DNA of 64,000 bases from Dendrocalamus latiflorus (taxonomy: Eukaryota > Streptophyta > Magnoliopsida > Poales > Poaceae), in assembly GCA_017311315.1 (NCBI GenBank), contig CM029666.1, forward strand, positions 35,226,749 through 35,290,748, given 5' to 3'. The position numbers were made by a program, and so were the translations under genes. Below are positions 24,204-34,040 of this stretch, piece after piece; positions within the stretch are counted from its first letter, which is position 1, and each line of letters starts with the position of its first letter. The notes under the pieces were generated by a model. That model was not told the origin of the DNA and searched no databases. It saw only the letters and a program-made list of their open reading frames with translations.

Positions 24204-25101
24204 TACGGCTTTTAGACCTAACCGTCTGTGATAGTTTCATAGACGGTTTTCACCATGAACTATCTATAATAATCAAAGCACAAACGGTTCCACATGAATC
24301 ATCTCTGAAGAGGTGTCTAGTATAGCTTGTTTTGTAGTGATGTCTCCATCTTATGCAACTTTATTCTCCACCTTGAAACCTAGGAACTATATTATCTTGC
24401 GATAAAGGCGACATGGTTTACATGCTGGGCAAAGTCCTCGTAACTCATCATTCTAAGTAATGGATCAAAGTCTATGGTAGACCAACAGCGCGTCGCTGCC
24501 GTGTTGCCGAAGGACCGCGGGTGTGCCATGCGCGGAGTTGTCGCGTGAGGCACATGTATGCTAAGGAGTCCAGCTCCAATTAGAACTCTTTCTGGGTTGT
24601 GAATTCATATGGAAACAAACAAATAGACACTGATTTAATTGTTACGGAGAGAAACCAAATGGTTTTTGAGCTATGGCTTGTGGCTTTTGAATTCTACCTG
24701 TTCGTAAAAAGAGAATACAAAAAGAGAGATAGTCGCGTGCAATTTTAGCCGGTATAGCTGAAATCGGTACAATGTCTACTACAATCAACTCGTAGACTCT
24801 ATCTTGAAAAGAAACGATGTTTAAAAGTTAGTTACTATAGCAAAAGATAAAAGCCACAAGCATAAAGCCTAAAGAATCCAACTATATATACTGATTTAAC
24901 TGTTACCGAGAGAAACCAAATGAAAGAGTCAGGAGTCCATATTATTTCCAATTAAATCAAAGGATTACTACATCTATATGATGAATCTACACCATTAAAA
25001 ATGTGGCCTGCTAGATTAATGGTTAGGACTTTTCAGTTAATATGGGAGGTTTCTCAGAGTGCATCATTAGTATAGATATAGACAGATAAATAGACTACAC
25101 C
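24204..25101. repeat. tandem duplication, unit 1 (about 0.9 kb)
   Basis: It runs from tacggcttttagacctaacc (inside the 3' end of the second CACTA) to agatagactacacc-like sequence at 25101 and directly abuts unit 2. It includes ggtagaccaacagcgcgtc at about 24477 and blocks such as atgtatgctaaggagtccag. The duplication therefore post-dates that CACTA insertion. Confidence 0.85.
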
Positions 25102-25380
25102 TACGGCTTTTAAACCTAACCGTCTGTGATAGTTTTATAGACGGATTTCACTATGAATCGTCTGTAATAATTAAAGCACAGACGATTCTACATGAACCGT
25201 CTATAATGAACTTTATTCTCCACCTTAAAAACTAAGTATGTTATCTTGCCATAAAGTCGGCATGTTTTACATGCTAGGCAAAGTCCTCGTAACTCGTAAA
25301 ATTTTTGCTTTTTAGCCCAAAATTTGAAAGTTTTTTACATATGGACCCCTGGAGAAAAAATTTGCAAAAATGGACCCTTA

Positions 25381-25445
25381 GCACGGCGCCAAAGCATATG
25401 GCGCCCATGGTACATAGCACGCCGCCATATGCTTTGGCGCCGTGC
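25381..25445. repeat. perfect 23-bp inverted repeat (GC-rich hairpin)
   Basis: The arms at 25381-25403 (starting gcacggcgccaaag) and 25423-25445 (ending ctttggcgccgtgc) are exact inverted copies with a 19-base loop. Weaker variants of the same phrase follow at 25465-25530. It lies upstream of the GRF-like reading frame within the inserted segment. Confidence 0.9.
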
Positions 25446-25985
25446 GTGGACACGTAGGATCCACGGTGGCACAGCACGGCGCTAAAGCACATGGCGTCGT
25501 GCCATGCATAAACGGCGCTAACGGCCGTGGCGCCGTTCCCTAGGACTTAAGCCCGAGCACAGCCCCAGGCCCCCACCACCCCCTCACTCCACTCCTCTGT
25601 TTGAACAGACCGAGCACAGAGAACAGCCGTCGCTGCCCCTCTCTCCCCCCTCCAAATCCACCCCAATCCATCAATTTTTCTCGCGATTTTGCTACCAAAC
25701 CGAGCATGGAAGGTGAGCTCCCTCTCCTCCTTTGATTTTTTCCAGTAGATATGGATTATTTGAGGTACATTTCGTGGGACAAGATTTGAAACCCTAGATG
25801 AAATTAGTTGGATTTGGCTCGGTTTTAGGTTGGATTCGCAATAGATATGCGTAATGTATTAGTAGTAATGTGTATAGATCCATTTTTAGGTTGAAATTGG
25901 TTGAATTAGGGTTTGATTTGGGTAACTAGCTAACCTAGGGTTAGAAACGAGAAAAATTATAAATCTTATTCATTTCGCATTTTAG

Positions 25986-26303
25986 GTTGTCATGGGCTTC
26001 ACTCGTTTGCCACCTCCACCCGGTGTTCCCGTGCCGATGTGTTATTGCGGCGATCCTTGCAAGGTCGAAAGGTCGGATGATCCGGATACATATAGGCAGA
26101 GGTACTGGATGTGCGCCAACTGGGCGTTCGATCCGCCACGTGCCGCCGTTGTCCTCGGCAAGATGGTATATTGTATTGTCGATTCAAAGTCTGTGGGTAG
26201 ACCAACAGCGCGTCACTGCCGCGTCGCCGAAGGACCGCGGGTGTGCCGTGCGCGGAGTTGTCGCGTGAGGCACATGTATGCTAAGGAGTCCAGCTCCAAT
26301 TAG
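25986..26303 (+). pseudogene. GRF-type zinc-finger N-terminal fragment of a transposon gene, 3' end chimeric
   Basis: After an intron-like acceptor (cgcattttag, ending 25985) an ATG at 25992 opens MGFTRLPPPPGVPVP then MCYCGDPCKV and RQRYWMCANWAF. The C-x-C plus later Cys pattern is that of GRF zinc fingers in grass transposon-associated (MULE or plant-mobile-domain type) proteins. A short ATG with a gtgagc donor-like site at 25706-25713 may be a first exon, but its phase does not join cleanly. Homology ends near 26170, where the frame runs by chance into the duplicated DNA and stops at 26303. Family assignment is moderate. Confidence 0.55.
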
Positions 26304-26817
26304 AACTTTCTGGGTTGTGAATTCATATGGAAAGAAACAAATATACACTGATTTAATTGTTACGGAGAGAAAGCAAATGGTTCTTGAGCTGTGTTTTATG
26401 GCTTTTAAATTCTGACTGTTCGTAAGAGGAAATACAAAAAAAAGAGATAGTCGCGTGCAATTTTAGCCGGTATAGCTGAAATCGGTACCATATCTACTAC
26501 AATCAACTCGTAGATTCTATCTTACAAAGACGTGTCATTTGAAAATTAGTTACTATAGCAAAAACTAAAAGTCATAAACATAAATTCTAAAAAAATCCAG
26601 CCATAGACACTAATTTAGTTGTTACGGAGAGAAACCAAATGAAAGAGTCAAGACTCCATATTATTTCCAATTACATCAAAGGATTACTACATCTATATGA
26701 TGAATCTATACCATTAAAAATGTGGCCTGCTAGATTAATAGTTAGATCTTTTCAGTTAATATGGAAAGTTTTTCAAAGTGTATAATTAGTATAGGTATAG
26801 ACAGATAAATAGACTAC

Positions 26818-26999
26818 GTACATGATTCCCCAGAACTAAAGTATCGGAGATGTCTCATTTTGATTCTGACTCCCACAGCTATTGGATTTAGACCATGAAC
26901 ACATTCTAGAATTTGAATCAAACAAATTTTTCCATTGCTAGTTCGATTCGGACTCCCACAGCTACATATTCCTGCGTGAGATATCACTGCCAAATTAAA
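26818..26999 (+). promoter_or_regulatory. RLP-A upstream region with GACTCCCACAG repeats
   Basis: Two copies of gactcccacagcta lie at about 26868 and 26949. The second, within 'cggactcccacagcta', sits about 50 bp before the ATG and is conserved upstream of RLP-B and RLP-C. A promoter role is inference; part of this may be 5' UTR. Confidence 0.35.
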
Positions 27000-29461
27000 A
27001 TGATGACCAAAATGGCTCAACTCAAGCTCCAGCTCCTCCCTCTTTTAGTAGGCAAAATCGTTTGCCTTTTGGCGGTGTCCCAACAAGTAGTGCCATCCGC
27101 TTCCTCTGTATTCCATGTGTGGAAGACGGGTGGGAGCTGCATCGGGAGCGAGCGGGACGCGCTTCTCTCCTTCAAGGCAAGGCTCTCGAATCCCGGGAAC
27201 CAGCTATCATCATGACAAGGCCAAGATTGCTACAGATGGAAGGGAGTCCGGTGCAGCAACAGAACCGGGCATGTTGTCAAGCTCGATCTTAAAGCCAGAG
27301 ACGACTGCTTCTTCCTCACGAGTTGTTTGGGATGTGAGATAAGCCCCTCTTTGGTTGCTTTGCAGAAACCCAGGCACTTGGACTTGAGCTGGACCAATTT
27401 CGGCTGCGCAAACATACCGGTGTTTCTAGGCTCTCACAGAAATCTTAGATATCTCAATCTTTCAAACGCTTACTTTGGTGGGAGAGTACCTCCACAGCTT
27501 GGTAACATCTCCAACCTTCTCTACCTCGACCTCAGCTATCTTTATTGCGAGAAAGTGTACTCGCATGACCTTGCATGGGTATCGAATCTCTCCTCACTCA
27601 AGCACCTCGATTTGTCCTGGGTGAACCTTGCAAATGCATCAGACTGGGTCCATGCAGTAAACATGATTCCCTCCTTGCAAGTACTTCGTCTAAAAGAAAG
27701 TGATCCTCCAAACATTGCTCCTTCTCTCCCTCATTCTAATCTGACCGCACTCGAGGTACTTGACATCTCAGACAATGACTTTGTCACCAAGATCTCTCCC
27801 AACTGGTTTTGGGATGTGACTAGCCTCAAGTATCTCGATATTTCTTGGTGTGGCTTCTTTGGTCCAATGTTTCTTGATGACATGTAGAACATGACGGCCC
27901 TTGAAGAAATTCATCTGGCTAGAAACAATCTTAGGAGTGTGCCGCCGGCGTCATCAAATTTGAAGATCCTGTGCAACTTGAAGGTACTGGATCTGTCAAG
28001 ACTTGGCATCACAAGGGATATAAAAGAATTGAGGGAGTGGTTGCCAAGGTGTTTGTGGAACAAGCTGCAATGGCTAGATTTGTCGTACAACAGCTTGTAC
28101 GGAGGGCTGCCAGATTGGTTGGAGCTTCTGACGAACATGACCCACATAGATCTGCACGGGAACAAGCTCACAGGATCTGTACCACTGGGGTTAGGGTCAC
28201 TCACAAAATTGGTCGTTTTGGATCTTGGTTCCAACTACTTACATGGTGCAATTTGTGAAAAGCACTTCAAAGCACTTGCACACTTAAAGGTTTTAAGCTT
28301 GTCCGACAACTCACTTGTTGTTAGAGTCAGTTCAGATTCGGTTCCTCCATTCAAACTGGTAGTGGCTGATATCCGATCATGCGATCTAGGACCCACATTC
28401 CCAGTTTGGCTTAGATCACAAGCAGGTGTTCATACGCTTGTGGTTTCAAACGCAATCATAACTGGCACAATCCCCAATTGGTTCTGGAACCTAGCTTCAG
28501 GGTCTACTTATTTGGATCTGTCAAGAAATCAACTAACTGGAATAGTTTCTCTGAAAAGTTACCAGTGTGGTTGGGGAACAGTTTACCGTCATTAGCATTG
28601 TTGCGACTGCGGTCCAATACGTTTTCTGGTCACATTCCTATTGAAATTACAAGGATCAAAAGTCTTCAATATTTGGACCTCGCAAGTAACAACTTCTCTG
28701 AAAATATACCTCAATCAATAGTAAGCCTGACAGCAATGACGGTCCCTGGGTATAATGATTTTTGGAATATAACAGGCTATGGTTTTAGCATGATCTATGA
28801 TACGGTGCTTGATGCAGCTTCTTATACAGAAAGCATACCAGTGCTTACCAAAGGTCAGCAGCTTGATTTTTCTAAAGAAATCATATACATGGTAAATCTC
28901 GATTTGTCTTGCAACAAGTTGACCGAACCAATCCCCAATGACATTAGTGCTCTGATCGCATTGAAGAATGTAAATTTTTCATGGAACAATCTGAGTGGAA
29001 GAATGCCAGAGAACATTAGTGATCTCAACGCATTAGAGTCATTTGACCTGTCTCACAATGAATTATCTGGCGAAATTCCTGCAAGCATTTCAGCCCTGAC
29101 TTTTCTGAGCCGCATGAACCTGTCGTACAACAATCTATCTGGAAGAATCCCAACAGGAAATCAGCTCCAGCTGCTTGACAATCCAGCGTCCATCTACATT
29201 GGAAACGTCGGCTTATGCGGGCCTCCCCTCGCAAACGTTTGTCCTGGAAATGGATCAACAACGCCAAATTATCATAAAGAGCAGCAACATGGACCCAAGA
29301 CATCATCGTTCCACCTCTCCATGATTATCGGCTTTATCCTTGGCGTTTGGGTGGTGTTCTGCACAATGTTGTTCAGCAAGAGATGAAGGAATGCTTATTT
29401 CTTCTTCATTGATAACTCCTACAACAGAATTTTCAAGGCTACGGTGGCAAGTGGCAACTGA
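27000..29461 (+). pseudogene. RLP-A: LRR receptor-like protein without kinase, pseudogene
   Basis: The ATG at 27000 opens a signal peptide (LLVGKIVCLLAVSQ), an LRRNT_2 cap (CIGSERDALLSFKARLSNPG) and a long run of plant extracellular LRRs (LDLSW.N, IPVFLGSHRNLRYLNLS, LTGSVPLGLGSLTKL). An island region, final LRRs, GLCGPPLANVCPG and a C-terminal transmembrane helix (LSMIIGFILGVWVVFCTMLF) follow, with no kinase domain. This is Cf/Ve-type RLP architecture, cell-surface receptors often acting in immunity. Lesions: TGA 27213-27215 (Trp position in RLP-B and RLP-C), TAG 27885-27887, a ~419-bp deletion with AAT microhomology at about 28540 that also shifts frame, and TGA 29384-29386 just after the TM. 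The homologous end is TGA 29459-29461. Confidence 0.93.
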
Positions 29462-30114
29462 CATGGGCTACAGAATTTTCGCCTTCTCCATGGTGCCCCG
29501 CACGTCACGCCAATTCTTCACTTGTGACCTAAAAACTTTGTGTGATTTTTACTACTGTTTCGGTGTACGCTGTAATAAGCATAGTTCCGAAGATTGACAA
29601 AAAAAAGTAACAGATCAGATGTTCCTGGGTTACACTATGGATAAAAAAGTAACATATCAGTAACTCAAAATGCACAAAATTACTTGCTTTTTTTGGTCCA
29701 TTCATCAAGAAAATTGTTCTCAATTTTTTTTATACTCTGTTCTCCAAGGTATCAGGACAGCAAAACCTACACTTTGAATGCATCAACTGAGTTACTGAGA
29801 TGAGCTCAGATTTATGGGAAACTTGTTGTGCTATTTTCTGAGCATGCACCTTCAGAGGAATTACATGCAACAAAAAGGAGGAAAGGAAAGGCGTACCGAG
29901 AGTGGCTGAACTCAGGTTCCAAGGAAAGATCTTGTCTTGTTGCTTCAGTTCTGGAGTGCACCATCCGTTTCCTCTGTTCAGATGAATTCCTACTGATTAA
30001 TACAATAATTGGTATTTAAACTGCACACTAGACAGATTGCATGGAAGCAGAAAATTAAATATCACCATATGATCCAGACATTCAAAAAAGTAGATGTAAC
30101 AACAGCGTACACTA
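29462..30114. other. RLP-A 3' flank, no gene seen
   Basis: AT-rich sequence with A-runs and gtaaca(g/t)atcag repeats near 29605-29660. A short ORF at 29828-30019 has no recognisable features. Confidence 0.5.
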
Positions 30115-30317
30115 ATGTAAAAAAATCCAACGGAATACTATATTAAGGCGCGGAGACTAACGCAACTAGACCTTAAAAACGTTACCAATCGGTTGCTGCA
30201 CGAAGTCCTTGACAGGCTTATGGAACGTTTAATAAAAAGTGTAGTTACATTCTTAATCATTCACCAATCCTAAAGGGACTGCTGGGTTGTTGGCTACTAT
30301 CAAGGGGTCCCAGCATA
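30115..30317. repeat. 203-bp direct repeat, left copy, flanking the LINE block
   Basis: It begins atgtaaaaaaatccaacgg and ends aggggtcccagcata. About 9 substitutions and one A-run length change separate it from the right copy at 37975-38178. It stops exactly where inserted sequence (cagtggcgga...) begins. Confidence 0.9.
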
Positions 30318-30500
30318 CAGTGGCGGACGCAGGAATTTTAGAATGGGTGTTTGAAATTGTAAAAATATTTTTCAGTACAAAACATAAAGATCTACAGTAG
30401 CAATAGTTAACATACAATTGTTCGTACTAGGGATCTCAAATAATATAAAGATATTACAAAACCATGATGTTGAGTGACTGTACATTTAGTACAACCAAAA
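30318..30500. other. hAT-like terminal sequence or LINE 5' filler
   Basis: It starts cagtggcggacgcaggaatt, the CAG(T/G)GGCGGA-type start of some plant hAT-related repeats. No opposite inverted terminus is seen before LINE coding sequence starts. It may be a truncated hAT element or filler joined during LINE insertion. Confidence 0.35.
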
Positions 30501-33500
30501 GAAATGTGTGTAAAAGGAGTGCAGAACTTAACTTTTGGAATGTGAAATTCCTTCTCAGAAACAAAATTGATGGCTTTAAGTGGATTTTGGTGGCTGTTTA
30601 TGGGGCAGCCCAACCAGAATTCAGGGAAAATTTTCTTACCGAGTTGGTTCAAGCCTGTAATAAGGAAACGTTGCCAATAATGATTGGTGGGGATTTCAAC
30701 ATTATTCGAAATCCGAGTGAAAAAAATAATGATAAGTTTGATGGAAAATGGCCTTTTCTTTTTAATGCAATCATAGACAGTCTAAATCTAAGGGAAATTG
30801 TTCTGTCTGGTAGAAACTTCACTTGGGCTAATTCCCGAAAAGTTCCAACCTATGAAAAACTGGATAGGATCTTAGTAAGCACGGAGTGGGAACAAAAGTT
30901 CCCTCTCTCCACGGCAAAGGCTTTGGGGAGAGAGTTATCGAATCATACTCCGCTCTTGCTTAACACGGGTGAGGGAACCCAGTGTAAGGGCCGACCTATG
31001 TTCAAATTTGAACTCAGTTGGTTCTTACGTGACGGTTTCTTTGACTTAGTGTCTAAGGTTTGGAAAGAAGAAAAAAAGGTACTTCGGCGCTACAAAGGTG
31101 GCAGAATAAAATCAGAAGTTTGAGACAATTCTTAAGAGAGTGGGCAAAAAACAAGAATGGGGCTTTTAAGAAAGAAAAACAGGAGTTGGTCAGAATAGCG
31201 GATAAGCTTGATAAAAAAGTGGAAACGCAACTTCTGGGTCAGCATGAAGTGGACCTGATGCAAGGGGTGAAAGAAAGGCTAGCCCAACTATGTCGGGAGG
31301 AGGAGATTAAATGGTTCCAAAGGGCTAAGACCACGGAGCTCTTGCAGGGAGACAATAATACAAAGTATTTCCATTTATTTGCAAACGGTAAAAGAAGAAA
31401 AAACTAGTATCTGTCAGCTTGACCAAGAAGAAGGGGTGATTGAAGGAGATGTTAATCTGGAGAAATACATTACAAAATATTATAAAAATCTCTTTGGGTC
31501 GACGGGAAGAAGTAACTTGATTCTTGAGGAAACATCCAAAGATGATATCCCACAAGTATCTGAAACAGAGAATAGGATCCTTACGGAGGCTTTCTCTGAA
31601 AAGGAAGTAAGGCCATTTTTCAAATGAAACGCAATAAAGCACCAGGTCCTGATGGATTTCCTGTCGAGTTTTATCAAGTGTTTTGGAGTCTAATTAAAGA
31701 TGACCTACTGGCCATGTTTAAAGATTTCCACATGGATAAGCTCTCTCTTTTCAGTTTAAATTTTGGGATAATAACTCTCCTTCCAAAACAAAAAGAGGAT
31801 AAGCAAATACAACAGTATAGACCAATTTGTATGCTTAATGTTAGCTTTAAGATTTTTCACAAAAGTGATGGCTAATAGGATCATGGGGGTTGCGAGCAAG
31901 GTGATTAGACCTTCTCAAACGACTTTTATTCCAGGAAGAAATATTATGGAAGGGGCAGTTGTTTTACATGAAACATTGCATGAGCTAAACAAGAAAAGGT
32001 TGGGTGGAGTAATTCTCAAACTAGATTTTGAGAAAGCCTACGATAAGGTGAGTTGGTCATTTTTGCAACAGGTTCTGAGAATAAAAGGTTTTTCAACGAC
32101 TTGGTGTAAATGGATCGAATCAGTAGTAAGTGGTGGCAGTGTAGGGGTTAAGGTGAATGATAACATAGGCCAGTACTTTCAAACGAGAAAAGGTTTAAGG
32201 CAAGGGGATCCGCTTTCACCAGTTTTATATAATCTAGTAGCTGATATGTTGGCAATTCTTTTAGATAGGGCCAAAGTCAATGGACAATTTAGAGGCTTAG
32301 TTCCTCATTTGGTAGATGGTGGTTTGTCGATTCTCTAGTATGCATATGATACTATTCTTTTTATGGAAAATGATTTCGAGTAGGCAAAAAATCTAAAGTT
32401 AGTACTAAGTACTTTTGAGGAGCTATCGGGCCTCAAAATAAACTTCCATAAAAGCGAGGTTTTTTGTTTTGGGGACGCTAAGGTCAAAAGCGCTAATTAT
32501 GTTGAACTTTTTGGTTGCAAGGAGGGATCTTTACCTTTTAGGTACCTAGGTCTCCCTATGCACTACCAAAAAGTTTTGAACAAGGATTGGAGGAAAGTCG
32601 AGGAAAGGTTTCAGAAAAAGCTTAGTAGTTGGAAAAGCAAGTTATTATCGGTAAGCAGTAGACTTGTTTTAATCAATTCGGTTTTATCGAGTCTCCCGAT
32701 GTTTATGATGTCTTTCTTCAAGATTCCTAAAGGAATCCTTAAGAAACTGGATTATTATCGATCCAGATTTTTTTTTGGCAAAATGATGGGAATAAAAAGA
32801 AATATAGATTGGCCAGATGTGGTATTCTTAGTCAACCAAAATGCGTGGGGGGTTTAGGTATTTTAAACCTAGAAATGTAGAACTGTTGTTTGTTAAGTAA
32901 GTGGTTGTTTAAGTTGTTGAATGAGGATGGCCTCTGGCAGAGCATGATTAAGAGAAAGTATTTGAATGGTAAGACCTTGTCACAAGTGGTTAAGCAACCA
33001 GGGGATTCTCATTTTTGGAGTGGTCTTATGGAGGTCAAACATCTTTTTCTAACAAGAAGCAGATTTAGGGTTAACAATGGGCAACAATCGAGATTTTGGG
33101 AAGACATTTGGATTGGGAAGGAGGCACTAATGACGAAATTCCCTGATTTGTATAGAATTGTTAGAAAGAAGAATGTGATGGTTGCTCAAGTTCTGAGTAC
33201 TACACCGCTAAAGGTTTCTTTTAGGAGAGCTTTAGTAGGTGAGAAGCGGACCTCGTGGCTTAAATTGGTGAGTATGATAGTACGAGTTTCTCTGAATGAG
33301 CAAGAAGATGTTTTAGTTTGGAATTTGAATAAGAGTGGCTCTTTTACTGTCCGTTCCTTGTACAGAGATCTCATGGAAAGAGAAAGCATTTCAGAAAAGA
33401 ATTTTTTCTGGAAAACAAGGATACCACTTAAAATCAAAGTGTTTCTTTGGTTCTTGAAAAAAGGAGTTATTTTAACAAAGGATAATCTTGCAAAAAAGAC

Positions 33501-33943
33501 AATGGCAAGGAAGTATCAGGTGCTGCTTTTGTCTCTCTAATGAGAGCATTCAACATCTCTTTTTCAATTGCCATGTGGCTCGGGCTTTTTGGAATGTGGT
33601 AGTCATTAGCTTTGGAATTCAACCATCTGCTAGTGTTGGGATGTTGTTTGGTTCTTGGCTTAGAAATTTTTCTTTAAAGCTTAGAAATCAGATTCTAGTT
33701 GGCATACTGGCTTTTTGCTGGGCCTTGTGGTTGAATAGAAATGACGCTGTTTTTAAAAGGATCATTACTCACTCTATTGTGCAGGTCATTTTCAGGGGGA
33801 CTTACTGGATCAGGTGCTGGTCGCAACTATCTAAAGAGGAAGCGAGAAGGGCGCTCATAGCAGGCTGCACAAGGCTAGAGAGAGTGGTGTTGGAGATCTC
33901 CAGCAAGTTTGGATGGAACACTTGTTTTAGATTAAAGGATTAA
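30501..33943 (+). pseudogene. LINE ORF2 (endonuclease end, RT, zf-RVT), broken
   Basis: The endonuclease C-terminal part shows IGGDFNIIRNPSEKNN, FTWANSR and KLDRIL. RT shows NKAPGPDGFPVEFYQ, LLPKQKE, FIPGRNIMEGAV, LKLDFEKAYDKVSW and KGLRQGDPLSP. The RT catalytic box reads YAYD at 32339-32350 instead of YADD, so a metal-binding Asp is lost. The zf-RVT tail shows FFWKTRIPLKIKVFLWFL and then HLFFNCHVARAFW. Stops or frame changes occur near 31121, 31405, 31625, 31855, 32336-32338, 32855 and 33500. Family role: target-primed reverse transcription at the chromosome. This copy is inactive. Confidence 0.93.
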
Positions 33944-34040
33944 GTCCTTTTGGCATGAGTTCTTTTTGGCATGAAGTCTTTGCTTAGGAGATGTTGTATC
34001 ACCGTTTGGTGAGGTGGGGTCTGTGTTTTTGTTAGGTACT

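Larger units (their letters stand above)
22149..24339. mobile_element. second CACTA element (about 2.2 kb), non-autonomous
   Basis: The left end is tactacaaaaaaaagg (first base C changed to T) and the right end is cttgttttgtagtg, an inverted match to CACTACAAAA. Subterminal repeats of the tcacagacggtt / aaccgtctgtgat type crowd both ends (22160-22490, 24050-24310), a pattern of a common grass CACTA family. No clear 3-bp target duplication remains (gac versus atg). The middle (22.5-24.0 kb) has no recognisable transposase. The 3' end was later copied in the tandem duplication to the right. Confidence 0.8.
25102..26817. repeat. tandem duplication, unit 2, with an 885-bp insertion
   Basis: It repeats unit 1 from tacggcttttaaacctaacc to agactac. 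The copy of the CACTA end stops short of its last ~35 bp. Between about 25296 and 26180 unit 2 carries extra sequence absent from unit 1. Homology resumes at gattcaaagtctgtgggtag (unit 1: gatcaaagtctatggtag). Confidence 0.85.
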
